14,090 nucleotides of DNA from an uncultured Oscillospiraceae bacterium. Lineage in GTDB: Bacteria; Bacillota; Clostridia; Oscillospirales; Ruminococcaceae. Within the stretch, counting starts at the first letter, position 1. Each line of letters opens with the position of its first letter. The notes beneath the pieces were generated by a model, which saw only the letters and a list, made by a program, of their open reading frames with translations, made no database searches and was not told the DNA's origin. Both the position numbers and the translations under genes were made by a program. Positions 6,955 through 14,090 of this stretch are shown piece by piece. The stretch is taken from the NCBI GenBank assembly GCA_910587465.1, contig CAJUMS010000069.1, positions 1 to 14,090 of the forward strand, written 5' to 3'.

Positions 6955-6979
6955 ATTTGATTATCCTTTCCGGAAAAGC
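6929..6979 (-). promoter_or_regulatory. 11-bp inverted repeat enclosing the start codon of the transglutaminase lipoprotein gene
   Basis: GCTTTTCCGGA at 6929-6939 is the exact reverse complement of TCCGGAAAAGC at 6969-6979. In the transcript these arms would form an 11-bp stem around a 29-nt loop that holds AAGGAT and the AUG at 6954. The ribosome site would therefore be presented in, or partly masked by, a hairpin. There is no T-run after the stem, so it is not an intrinsic terminator. The repeat itself is certain; a regulatory function is not. Confidence 0.55.
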
Positions 6980-6984
6980 GGTGA

Positions 6985-9900
6985 CTAATCCTTATCGCGG
7001 TCGAGCTTAAGTGTTCTCAGCAGCAGATAAGTGTCGTCAACGGTACTGAATATCTTTTTGTCCGTACCCTTCAGTATCTCCGAGATATACTCGGCAGTCT
7101 GACGGTAGAACTCATCTTCATAGTGAACTATATGCGCTCCGCCGAGCGGAAATCTGTCGGAGGAGTAGAAGTGCTTGGAAATGTCAATGACATAACAGCC
7201 CGTCACTCCCGCAAAACGCTCCTCGCACAGAGAAATGAATTTTTTCTTGATTTCGAGCATTCCGTCGTCCTTAAGGTCGTCGAGATAATAATCGGTAGTT
7301 ATAAACTTGCTCTTAGGCTCGGTTTTTATCAGAATGATATTGTCTCCGTACATTTCGAAGATGTCGTTGGCGAACTGCGTTATATTCTCGAAGCAGTACT
7401 TCATATCCCGCTTGTTGAACAGATAGCAGTCAGAGCACTCGTTTTTAATACCCTTATAAAAATCCGTGCGGCAGATGAAGTCATCGGTCTCGAACAGTCC
7501 GCCCTTGTACTCCGCCATAGTGCAGATAAGGTCGTAGAAATCCACCATTATCCAGCGCGAATCAGACTCCTCCAGCACGTCAAAGCCGTTTCGGCTGAAC
7601 GCGTCCTGCATAGTCCTTTTGCGCCAGAAGTTGCCGCAGAACGCCTCCGCTCCCTCGGGGAACTCAATATCTATCGGATCTTCATACGCGAGTATCTGTG
7701 CCTGCTTGAATATATACTTGCCGACGAAAGCGTCCTTGCATCGGTTTATCGACTCGCGTGAGACGCAGCTCCCCCAAATGTCGATAGTCATCTCGTTCAG
7801 CGTGGAGATGTAGCGCTTTAGCTGAGCCTTTCCGCGCAGCAAAAACACTATCTCGGCGCTGCTCTGATTTACCGCCGCGCCTATCTCTATCGACAGCCGT
7901 CTCACCATCTTCTTTAAAATATTGTAATGCCCGTTAAACGCGGGAGCAAAGAATTCATAAGGCTTGTCGATATTGCCCTTGTCGAGCGCGTTTATAATCT
8001 CCGCGGCGCGGATAACCTCATCCGCACCCGAATCGCCCGTGAAGAAGTCCTTGAGCGAGGTAAGCTCCGTCTTTCCCGACTTTTTCAGCCTGATAAGGCG
8101 TTCGCTGTTTCTCGCGGCGAACTCCTTGGAAGTCTGCGCGATTATGATATCCGCAGCGTTCGTCATATCAAGGAACCAGCTCTGATACGCTCTCGCGGTC
8201 ATATTATCGTAATATTTCATCACGCGGCTGAACCATATCTGCGTATCTGGCTCGCTGATGTAGCTTCTTCCCTTTTTCGAGGCTATCTCCTTTGCCGCGC
8301 CGAAAGCGTCGATATAGTAATCGTTTTCAAACGTAACATCCTTGGTTATCAGCGTAAGGTATTTATCGGAAAGGTCGATAACGCACGGATTGACGATGCT
8401 TATAAAGTAATCCTCCATAGCGCATATCAAGTTATTCTGCCGCTCGGGAGGCACGGATATCCTCAGCTCCGTGTCCTTTGCCTTTCGGCCGTTGATATTA
8501 AAGCGGAACAGCATTATCCTGTCGTGCGGCATAGCTTTCAGCAGCTTTTCCGCAAAGCGTTTTACAAGCGGCTTCCAAATACTCTCGCCGAACGGCGGGC
8601 GCACGCGCACCAGCTCGTCCTTGTGCTCCTTGAAGAAGTCCGAGTTCCTGAAACGCCTGATATTCGTGAAGTATCGCGGATCGTCGGAAAGCGCGTTCCC
8701 GAGCCTGTGTATTGAGACCGCTGCCGCAGTGTAGAAGTCGACCGCTACATAATCGGGCGCGGTCCTTTCGATATACCCCGAGATATCCTTGCTTATCTCA
8801 AGCGACAGCTTTTCATCGTCGCCCTCTGGCGGAGCAAAGCTACTGTCCGAGCCGAGCGCGAGCTGCGACAGGTACATAGGCGTTTTGTCGGTGCGGAAGC
8901 CCCTGCCCGCCTTGAAGATATCGTCCAGCACCGCCGAGCCCATAAGCGCCACGAGCGGTCTGTATTCAAAGTGATTTATCGACTTGCCGAGCGCCGCCTT
9001 GGTGCGGTAATACGAGTTCAGACAGCCATCGCTGTGCGGCGGAAACGCCGTAACGACCGACACTCCGCACTCGCTGTTCTCGCAGTAGCACGGGATATAC
9101 GACAGGCTCGCTTTTACCTTGCCGTCGACGCGCGACAGCTCGACGCGGAGCAGTGCGCTGTCGCGGTTCTCTCGAAGCTCCGACATGGATGTCACGAAGT
9201 TGCCGAGCGAATACGCGCACGGTACGCTCCTCCCGTCGGCGGTCTTGATATAACGGAACTGCTGAACGACGTGCGGATGAGACCCGACTATCAGGCTCGC
9301 ACCAGATTCCGCCATAAATTTTGCCTCGTCAAGCTGAGCTTTTCTCAACTTGAGCGCATTCATACCGCCCCAGTGCTGATACGCTATGATATATTCCGCG
9401 CCCATTCCCGCGGCTCTGTTGGCGAGCTCTACAAAATAGTCGCGATCGTATTTTCCTATGATATTCAGGAACGACAGCTCGTCCTCGGACATATCGCTCT
9501 CCAGCCCATTTGAGACCATACAACAGGCGATAATACCCACCCTTATGCCCTTTACATCGACTATAACGGGATTGTCCCCGAGCGCGCCGAGGTTCGCCAT
9601 ACCGTTCTTTTTTATCTCGGCGACGGTCGCCTCCAAGCCCTCTTTTCCCGTATCGCAATTGTGATTGTTCGCGGTAACAAGACCGTCAAAGCCCGCATTC
9701 GCGATAGCGGAAATGAACGTCGACGGCGAGTTGCAGTTCGGAGAGCCGTGCGCGAGACGGAGCTGCTCGTGCTCGAACGGCGCGCCGTCAAAGCAGGAGG
9801 TCTCCAGCACGCCGACACTGTAATCGGCACTTTTAAGAATATCCCTCACCGCGCCGAACGTTCCGTTGAAGTCGTAGGACAGCTTTTCGGCGGCTTTCTG

Positions 9901-10488
9901 ATGACCGACCGCGCACATGATGTCGCCCGCCAGCATAATTACCGCCTTGGTATCCGAAAAGTTCAGCGAACGTTCCACCGCGACCTTTGTGCGAAACGTC
10001 TGCCCGTCCGCAGCGGTTATCTTAATATACGCCGTTCCCGCAGCGTTCGCCGTCACCTGACCCGAAGAATTCACGGAAACGATATCGCTGTTCTCGGACT
10101 GATAGCTCACGTGCGGAGTTTCTCCCCTGCGTTCGCATACCAACTGAGCCTTTTCTCCCTTTTTCAGACACAGCACCGACTGCGCCTTGAGCTTGTCGCT
10201 GAACGGCACGAACGACAGCTTTTCCGTCATAGCTCCCTTTTCCTCGACGTTTCCGTTATATCTCACGGCGCACACCTGCACCAGATACTCTTTTCCGTTC
10301 TCAAAGCCTAATATAGTCTTTCTCGGCTCCTGCGCGTAACGCGTTTTTATGCACTTTTTAGGCTCGTCCGCGGTATAGTAGAACAGTCTGTAACCGACCG
10401 CTCCCGCAACAGCGTTCCACTCCGAAAGCACAGAGCCGTCCTTTGGGGTAACTCTGAAATTTTCGGGTGCGCTTAATATGTCCGGCAT
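6985..10488 (-). CDS. Large multidomain protein: FN3, Ig-like (Big2), CapA metallophosphatase-like, two DUF6270-like domains
   Basis: The protein has 1167 residues. ATG 10488 is chosen over a TTG six codons earlier because AAGGAGAG lies six nt before it. Order: FN3-like (about 5-98); bacterial Ig-like (about 100-172; SENSDIVSVNSSGQVTANAA); CapA / poly-gamma-glutamate-capsule domain (about 180-490) with AGDIM (187-191), Glu229, TANNHNCDTG (272-281), HWGG (372-375), SHPH (403-406) and YSLGNF (426-431). These are the polar residues conserved in this calcineurin-like metal-dependent fold. Two tandem C-terminal regions resemble DUF6270: about 510-800, beginning VALMGSAVLDD, and about 900-1140, beginning IDIWGSCVSRE. 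CapA proteins act in capsular polyglutamate export or related envelope polymer work, but usually carry an N-terminal membrane anchor; none is seen here, nor a signal peptide. It appears to head the pilus-like operon. The CapA call is strong; DUF6270 is from memory. Confidence 0.87.
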   Translation of the reverse strand: MPDILSAPENFRVTPKDGSVLSEWNAVAGAVGYRLFYYTADEPKKCIKTRYAQEPRKTILGFENGKEYLVQVCAVRYNGNVEEKGAMTEKLSFVPFSDKLKAQSVLCLKKGEKAQLVCERRGETPHVSYQSENSDIVSVNSSGQVTANAAGTAYIKITAADGQTFRTKVAVERSLNFSDTKAVIMLAGDIMCAVGHQKAAEKLSYDFNGTFGAVRDILKSADYSVGVLETSCFDGAPFEHEQLRLAHGSPNCNSPSTFISAIANAGFDGLVTANNHNCDTGKEGLEATVAEIKKNGMANLGALGDNPVIVDVKGIRVGIIACCMVSNGLESDMSEDELSFLNIIGKYDRDYFVELANRAAGMGAEYIIAYQHWGGMNALKLRKAQLDEAKFMAESGASLIVGSHPHVVQQFRYIKTADGRSVPCAYSLGNFVTSMSELRENRDSALLRVELSRVDGKVKASLSYIPCYCENSECGVSVVTAFPPHSDGCLNSYYRTKAALGKSINHFEYRPLVALMGSAVLDDIFKAGRGFRTDKTPMYLSQLALGSDSSFAPPEGDDEKLSLEISKDISGYIERTAPDYVAVDFYTAAAVSIHRLGNALSDDPRYFTNIRRFRNSDFFKEHKDELVRVRPPFGESIWKPLVKRFAEKLLKAMPHDRIMLFRFNINGRKAKDTELRISVPPERQNNLICAMEDYFISIVNPCVIDLSDKYLTLITKDVTFENDYYIDAFGAAKEIASKKGRSYISEPDTQIWFSRVMKYYDNMTARAYQSWFLDMTNAADIIIAQTSKEFAARNSERLIRLKKSGKTELTSLKDFFTGDSGADEVIRAAEIINALDKGNIDKPYEFFAPAFNGHYNILKKMVRRLSIEIGAAVNQSSAEIVFLLRGKAQLKRYISTLNEMTIDIWGSCVSRESINRCKDAFVGKYIFKQAQILAYEDPIDIEFPEGAEAFCGNFWRKRTMQDAFSRNGFDVLEESDSRWIMVDFYDLICTMAEYKGGLFETDDFICRTDFYKGIKNECSDCYLFNKRDMKYCFENITQFANDIFEMYGDNIILIKTEPKSKFITTDYYLDDLKDDGMLEIKKKFISLCEERFAGVTGCYVIDISKHFYSSDRFPLGGAHIVHYEDEFYRQTAEYISEILKGTDKKIFSTVDDTYLLLRTLKLDRDKD

Positions 10489-10494
10489 AAAAAA

Positions 10495-10502
10495 CTCTCC
10501 TT
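10495..10502 (-). promoter_or_regulatory. Ribosome binding site of the CapA-like gene
   Basis: The minus strand reads AAGGAGAG, followed by six T and the ATG at 10488. It settles the start at 10488; the TTG upstream at 10506 overlaps this site and has no site of its own. Confidence 0.8.
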
Positions 10503-10518
10503 TCAACTCAGATCGTCG

Positions 10519-10565
10519 AAAAAACCTCGCACCTAGGCGCTGCTTTAAAGCGGCTCGGTGCGAGG
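10519..10565 (-). terminator. Strong intrinsic terminator between the toroid gene and the CapA-like gene
   Basis: On the minus strand a perfect 9-bp GC-rich stem (CCTCGCACC paired with GGTGCGAGG; plus-strand arms 10525-10533 and 10557-10565) encloses a 23-nt apex that can itself partly fold around GCTTTAAAGC. Six consecutive T follow (10519-10524). The hairpin starts 21 nt past the TAA of the 555-residue gene. It should end transcription of the two upstream genes. Only about 30 nt separate it from the next start codon, which leaves little room for a promoter after it, so it may instead act as a partial terminator or attenuator. Confidence 0.9.
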
Positions 10566-10586
10566 GCTTATCGACAGTCCGAGCGT

Positions 10587-12254
10587 TTATTCTCTCAAAG
10601 TATCCAGCTTTTCATAGTTGCGGTAAAGCGAATAGTAGGCACTGCAAAAATGCTGAACGTCGTCGATACGCGTTCTGTAATCGTCGTGCCTGATAAAAAA
10701 CGAGCCCAGCATCTCGGACGGCTTTGCGAAATGCATCACGTACTCGGGATAGCCGTAGCCGTTCAACATATAGTCCGCACGGTGGAAGATTGTTTTCGCG
10801 AGTTCTTTTCCGTCAACCTCGTAACCGCATTGCAGACCGCGCTCCTCTATGCGCGAATACGTCTCGAACGCGACGCACAGCAGTTCAAGATAGGTATGAT
10901 AGGTGGTAGGCTGCTTGTAAATTTTCTCCAGGTTGTTCTGTACGTTCTTCAAAGCGAACTTAAGATACTTCTCCTTGGGTAGGTACTTGGTAAGCTCGTT
11001 CATGGAATACGCTATCCAATGATCAGTGTATTGGGTGTAATCGTTAACAATAAAACGATCTGCTGCAGCAGCAGCGGTCTCAAGAAAGCGGCGCTGAGTG
11101 GTCAGTCCAAACAGTCTGCACAGCGCGAATACCGTCTCGCCGTCGTAGTAGACAGTCCTGAACTTATCACGCGGCGCAAGCGACGGATATTTCAGCACAT
11201 GGAAAAAGCTCCCGTCGCGCTCGTCGAACAGCTCCAGAATACCGTTACCGAGCTCTATCGCAAGCTTTTTATACTTGTCTGTGCCGGTTATGCTCATATA
11301 TTCGGTTAGGACGATGACCGCCACAGCATTGCCGCCAATCTTGACCTCGTTCCGCGTTTTGTCAACGAGATATACGACGTTTTCCTTTTCGTCCTTATGC
11401 GGATATTTGTAAACGGTATTATTGACCATATAGCCGATAGCGCTCTCCGCCTGACACAACAGGAACTTGTCGCCCGTGAGACGGTACGCGCACAGCAGGC
11501 TCCATATTGAGGTCGCGTGGCGGAGCATATTGTACCCCGCTATCGGCTTTCCGAGTGCGGGATAAACGCCGTAGTCGAACTTCCCGTCAAGACCTATCTG
11601 CATAGACAGATACTCCGCGGAGGTCGAAATGACCCTCATAGCCGTATCCTTGTCAAAGCGCTTCAAGACACGCCGTCCGCAGCTGTTCCCCTCGGAATAC
11701 AGCTCGTATACCTCGCTCTTCTCATCACAAAATGCGCTGCTGCAATCAAATAAAATAACGTTCTCGGGTAGCTGTGTAAGCGTTTTCAGCTCGCAGTTGG
11801 CGAGGTACTTGTTCAACATAGTAAGCTCAATAGTCTTTTTCTTATATGATATCAGTGAATTCAAGTTGAGCTCCGCCTCGATAAACGCCGTATCAAGACT
11901 GTCCTCGAACGCTATACCGCGGCGGAAAAAGAAACGGTAGCCCTTGGAAATGCACTTTATGACGTCCGCAAGCGCCGCGCGTTCGCCCTTTACGGTGACG
12001 TCGCCCTTGACCCACATCGGGCTGAAGTCCTCCGCGGCGATAAACTCCTCCGCGGCGGCTCTCGCCTTATCCCAAGCCTCGCGGACGGAAACTCCAGAGG
12101 CTCTGAACACATACGCCTGCTCGTGGATATCGCTCACGGAGATAAACGCGGCATACCGTCCGCACAGCTTCGCGAACTCCTCATAGTCCGCCCCGTTCAA
12201 CTTTTCAAACAACAACTCCGCCTTAGCGTTGAATAGTTCGGTATTAGCGCTCAT
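10587..12254 (-). CDS. Uncharacterised 555-residue protein, probable alpha/alpha-toroid (six-hairpin-like) fold
   Basis: I do not recognise a named family with confidence. The protein has no signal peptide or membrane segment, so it is probably cytoplasmic. Residues 1-135 form a helical N-terminal region. From about 200 to the end, repeated helical hairpins with aromatic and acidic loop motifs look like the alpha/alpha barrels of six-hairpin glycosidases, epimerases and prenyl/terpene cyclases: YGVYPALGKPIAGYNMLRHA (228-247), KIGGNAVAVIVL (305-316), VYYDGETVFALCRLFGL (368-384), DHWIAYSMNELTKY (411-424) and TTYHTYLELL (450-459). These read like conserved substrate-pocket segments. It begins 15 nt after the U32 gene with GGGAGG upstream of ATG 12254, and a terminator follows, so the two form a transcription unit. 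Its position next to a CapA-like gene suggests work on an envelope polymer or glycan; that is speculation. Confidence 0.82.
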   Translation of the reverse strand: MSANTELFNAKAELLFEKLNGADYEEFAKLCGRYAAFISVSDIHEQAYVFRASGVSVREAWDKARAAAEEFIAAEDFSPMWVKGDVTVKGERAALADVIKCISKGYRFFFRRGIAFEDSLDTAFIEAELNLNSLISYKKKTIELTMLNKYLANCELKTLTQLPENVILFDCSSAFCDEKSEVYELYSEGNSCGRRVLKRFDKDTAMRVISTSAEYLSMQIGLDGKFDYGVYPALGKPIAGYNMLRHATSIWSLLCAYRLTGDKFLLCQAESAIGYMVNNTVYKYPHKDEKENVVYLVDKTRNEVKIGGNAVAVIVLTEYMSITGTDKYKKLAIELGNGILELFDERDGSFFHVLKYPSLAPRDKFRTVYYDGETVFALCRLFGLTTQRRFLETAAAAADRFIVNDYTQYTDHWIAYSMNELTKYLPKEKYLKFALKNVQNNLEKIYKQPTTYHTYLELLCVAFETYSRIEERGLQCGYEVDGKELAKTIFHRADYMLNGYGYPEYVMHFAKPSEMLGSFFIRHDDYRTRIDDVQHFCSAYYSLYRNYEKLDTLRE

Positions 12255-12269
12255 AAATGCCTCCCATTA

Positions 12270-14042
12270 TTATTCCGCGCCCCTGAAATACAGTCCGCGC
12301 GTCAGTCTGCCCTCGGGCTTTCCGTTATTTCTGTACATATCATATATCGGCTTGATATCGTCCTCGACCGTGAATTTCAGCACGGCGAAATCGAATTGCT
12401 TCAAAATATTCTGCTTGTCGCTGAGTATCAGCGTATCGGGATTTAAAAGCTCCACGCAGTTTCCTCCGCACAGCACGGGGATATCGTTTCCCTGCCTGTC
12501 CTTGATACATCGGTTACAGCTCTCCCCCGCTCCGAACGGCGTTTTCCGTCCGCACGGCTTACCGTCCATTATAGGACAGCGTCTCGCGAGCATAAGCGGC
12601 AGTCTTCCGTAAGCGACGATACCGACGGGACGCGGCGAATTTATCTCTGCGAGCACCGCCGCCGTCCCCTCGAACGACAGCGTGATATCCCAGAAACCAT
12701 AGTCCGAGCAAGCCTTAGCCGCAAGCGAGTTCAGCACGTTCATACGGTAGCCGCCAAGTATGTTGAACTCGCATTTTTTCAACAGCTCAGCATGACCGAG
12801 CGTATGCGCCAAGCCCTTGTTAAACCCCATATCGCGCAGTTCAACAAGCCGCGCCGCGGTCTCCTCCTCGCAGTCGGAGAGGATAAGCGGCGGTATCACG
12901 GCTATCCTCCGCTTGTCGGGGGTATTCTCGTCAAGCAAACCCATAGGCGCGTAAATAATGTCGAAATCAAGTGACAGAGCCTGTTTAAGCTGTTTTGCGG
13001 TATGTACCTCGGCGCGGTAACGAATTTCGCCTTTCCTCGGCTCCGCCTTTCTCGGAATCATTGCGCGGATATCGCGTTTAGGGAGCTTGTACTCGTGAGT
13101 GGAATCCCCCTTCATCAAGCAGAGGCTGCGCCGCAGATCGTTCAGCACCGCCGCCGAGACGTACAGTCCGTCGTCGACCTCCGCGGTTATCTCTCCCGCG
13201 TAGTACGGTGTTCCTCCAAGCTTGCTCATACGCTCGCAGACCGCCTCGGCGGTGAGCGGAGCACCCTTAGCCTCCTCGGGGAATATGTCCATGTGAGCGA
13301 AAATTATACCTCCAATATTGTTTCTTCCGCTGTAAGTGCCGCTCGCGCAAATAGGCTCGCCGCGCTTTATCTTAACTTTTATATTCAGCTCATAGCGCGG
13401 ATATTCGGCTTTGTACAATTCCTTGATACCTTTCAGCGCTGCCGCAGAGTTCTCCACGTCGTCCTTGCCTCGAATTCCCTGCATACCGCTCATAGTGCCG
13501 TCGAAGTAGCCCTCGGTAAGCCCTCCGCGCGAGAAGATGCCCGCAAGGCGCTCCGCGTCGTATGCCTCGCCGTCAAGCGACCTTCGACACGCGTCCACCG
13601 CGCACGCTACGTACTCGGGGCGCTTCATTCTGCCCTCTATCTTGAACGACGTGATACGCGGCAGCTCGGGCAAACGCCCCACGATAGAGCCGTCCTTAAG
13701 CGACATTATATTATGTCTGCCGTCGACGGAAAAATCCAGACGGCACGGCTGAGCGCAAAGCCCTCGGTTGCCGCTCCTGCCGCCAAATAGACTGCTCATA
13801 TAACATTGACCGCTCACGCTCACGCAAAGCGCGCCGTGAACGAACACTTCAAGCTGCAGTCGGGTATTCTCCGCTATCTCGTCTATCTCGTCCTTTGAAA
13901 GCTCCCTGCCTATGACCACGCGCGTATACCCCAGCTTTTCCGCCGCCTTAATGCCGCTTACGCTGTTCAAGGTCATCTGCGTTGACGCATGACGGGGCAG
14001 CTCGGGACATATCTCCTTTGAAAGCGCCGCCGCTCCCAAGTC
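12270..14042 (-). CDS. U32-family (RlhA/YdcP-like, collagenase-like) protein with C-terminal DUF3656-type region, 5' truncated
   Basis: The reading frame contains 591 codons plus stop, of which the genuine part begins ...DLGAAALSKEICPELPRHAS. The family signature is clear: HGALCVSVSGQC (68-79) and GGRSGNRGLCAQPCRLDF (86-103), counting from the TTG at 14039. The C-terminal half (about 215-589) matches the extended DUF3656-type region and has a Cys cluster CPI...C...CNRC (488-511), which may ligate an iron-sulfur centre. U32 proteins of this long class include E. coli RlhA, which hydroxylates a 23S rRNA cytidine; others are annotated as collagenase-like peptidases, so the substrate is not fixed. 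Family members run to about 650 residues or more, so roughly 60-90 N-terminal residues are missing. The TTG at 14039 is an internal Leu codon, and the TAG at 14043-14045 is created by the adapter junction, so no true start is present. Confidence 0.93.
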   Translation of the reverse strand, partial: DLGAAALSKEICPELPRHASTQMTLNSVSGIKAAEKLGYTRVVIGRELSKDEIDEIAENTRLQLEVFVHGALCVSVSGQCYMSSLFGGRSGNRGLCAQPCRLDFSVDGRHNIMSLKDGSIVGRLPELPRITSFKIEGRMKRPEYVACAVDACRRSLDGEAYDAERLAGIFSRGGLTEGYFDGTMSGMQGIRGKDDVENSAAALKGIKELYKAEYPRYELNIKVKIKRGEPICASGTYSGRNNIGGIIFAHMDIFPEEAKGAPLTAEAVCERMSKLGGTPYYAGEITAEVDDGLYVSAAVLNDLRRSLCLMKGDSTHEYKLPKRDIRAMIPRKAEPRKGEIRYRAEVHTAKQLKQALSLDFDIIYAPMGLLDENTPDKRRIAVIPPLILSDCEEETAARLVELRDMGFNKGLAHTLGHAELLKKCEFNILGGYRMNVLNSLAAKACSDYGFWDITLSFEGTAAVLAEINSPRPVGIVAYGRLPLMLARRCPIMDGKPCGRKTPFGAGESCNRCIKDRQGNDIPVLCGGNCVELLNPDTLILSDKQNILKQFDFAVLKFTVEDDIKPIYDMYRNNGKPEGRLTRGLYFRGAE

Positions 14043-14044
14043 CT

Positions 14045-14090
14045 AGATCGGAAGAGCGTCGTGTAGGGAAAGAGTGTAGATCTCGGTGGT
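14045..14090. other. Illumina TruSeq adapter sequence (artefact)
   Basis: The final 46 bases begin AGATCGGAAGAGCGTCGTGT and continue as the reverse complement of the TruSeq universal (read 1) adapter, with no mismatch against the sequence as I know it. They are not part of the genome. The true sequence ends at about 14044: if the next genomic base were G, the U32 frame would read Gln-Asp-Leu-Gly, the residues expected in that family, instead of a TAG stop. Confidence 0.98.

Noticed and set aside
7927..8715. Plus-strand open frame of 262 codons opposite the CapA-like gene; others like it at 7123-7761, 8971-9513, 9661-10311 and 13002-13790
   Set aside because: These mirror the third-position bias of the strong minus-strand genes, are rich in Arg/His/Val with no family-like motifs, and lack convincing ribosome sites.
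10566..10610. Promoter for the CapA-like gene (TTGAGA near the end of the toroid gene)
   Set aside because: No -10 box of reasonable quality lies at a suitable distance; the best candidate (GATAAG) needs a spacer of about 20 bp.
14037..14039. TTG at 14039 as the start of the U32 gene
   Set aside because: The frame continues upstream with Asp and, allowing for the adapter junction, Gln, as expected within the family. It is an internal Leu codon and the start lies outside the window.

Overview
The window is a stretch of bacterial chromosome in which every supportable gene lies on the minus strand, so transcription runs from high to low coordinates. The likely source is an uncultured anaerobic Gram-positive of class Clostridia, probably of gut type. 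This is inferred from the gene families, AGGAGG-type ribosome binding sites, a moderate G+C content that I judged by eye, and Firmicute-style lipoprotein and adhesin genes. No rRNA or marker gene fixes the taxon. The last 46 bases (14045-14090) are not biological: they match the reverse complement of the Illumina TruSeq universal adapter, so the right end is an assembly or trimming artefact.

Layout in transcription order. (1) 14042-12270: a large U32-family (RlhA/YdcP-like) protein that has lost its N-terminus at the adapter junction. (2) 12254-10587: a 555-residue protein of unknown function that looks like an alpha/alpha-toroid. A strong intrinsic terminator (10519-10565) follows these two genes. 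(3) 10488-1813: a tightly packed run of eight genes. It encodes a 1167-residue FN3/Ig-like/CapA protein with two DUF6270-like C-terminal domains, a Ser-rich transglutaminase-like lipoprotein, a PilC/GspF-type platform protein, four small single-pass proteins that look like divergent pseudopilins, and a PilT-type ATPase. Gaps are 10-30 nt or short overlaps, which fits one operon. (4) From a consensus sigma-A promoter at 1733-1761, a separately transcribed adhesin-like gene (1654 to the left edge) has a choice-of-anchor-A-like domain, an Asp-rich region and a DPDPEPTP repeat stalk that runs off the window.

Functional reading (inference): the eight-gene run looks like a compact type IV pilus / type II secretion-like machine in a Gram-positive, combined with two envelope-directed proteins (CapA-like and transglutaminase lipoprotein) and followed by a surface adhesin. 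No PilB, prepilin peptidase, PilM/N/O or canonical major pilin is in the window. The ATPase is PilT-like and the pseudopilins lack the usual G|FxxxE site, which makes this locus the most interesting part.

There is no gene-free stretch longer than 300 bases. The two largest gaps are 1655-1812 (158 nt, adhesin promoter and leader) and 10489-10586 (98 nt, terminator and capA-like ribosome binding site). I saw no tRNA, rRNA, CRISPR array, insertion sequence or phage gene.
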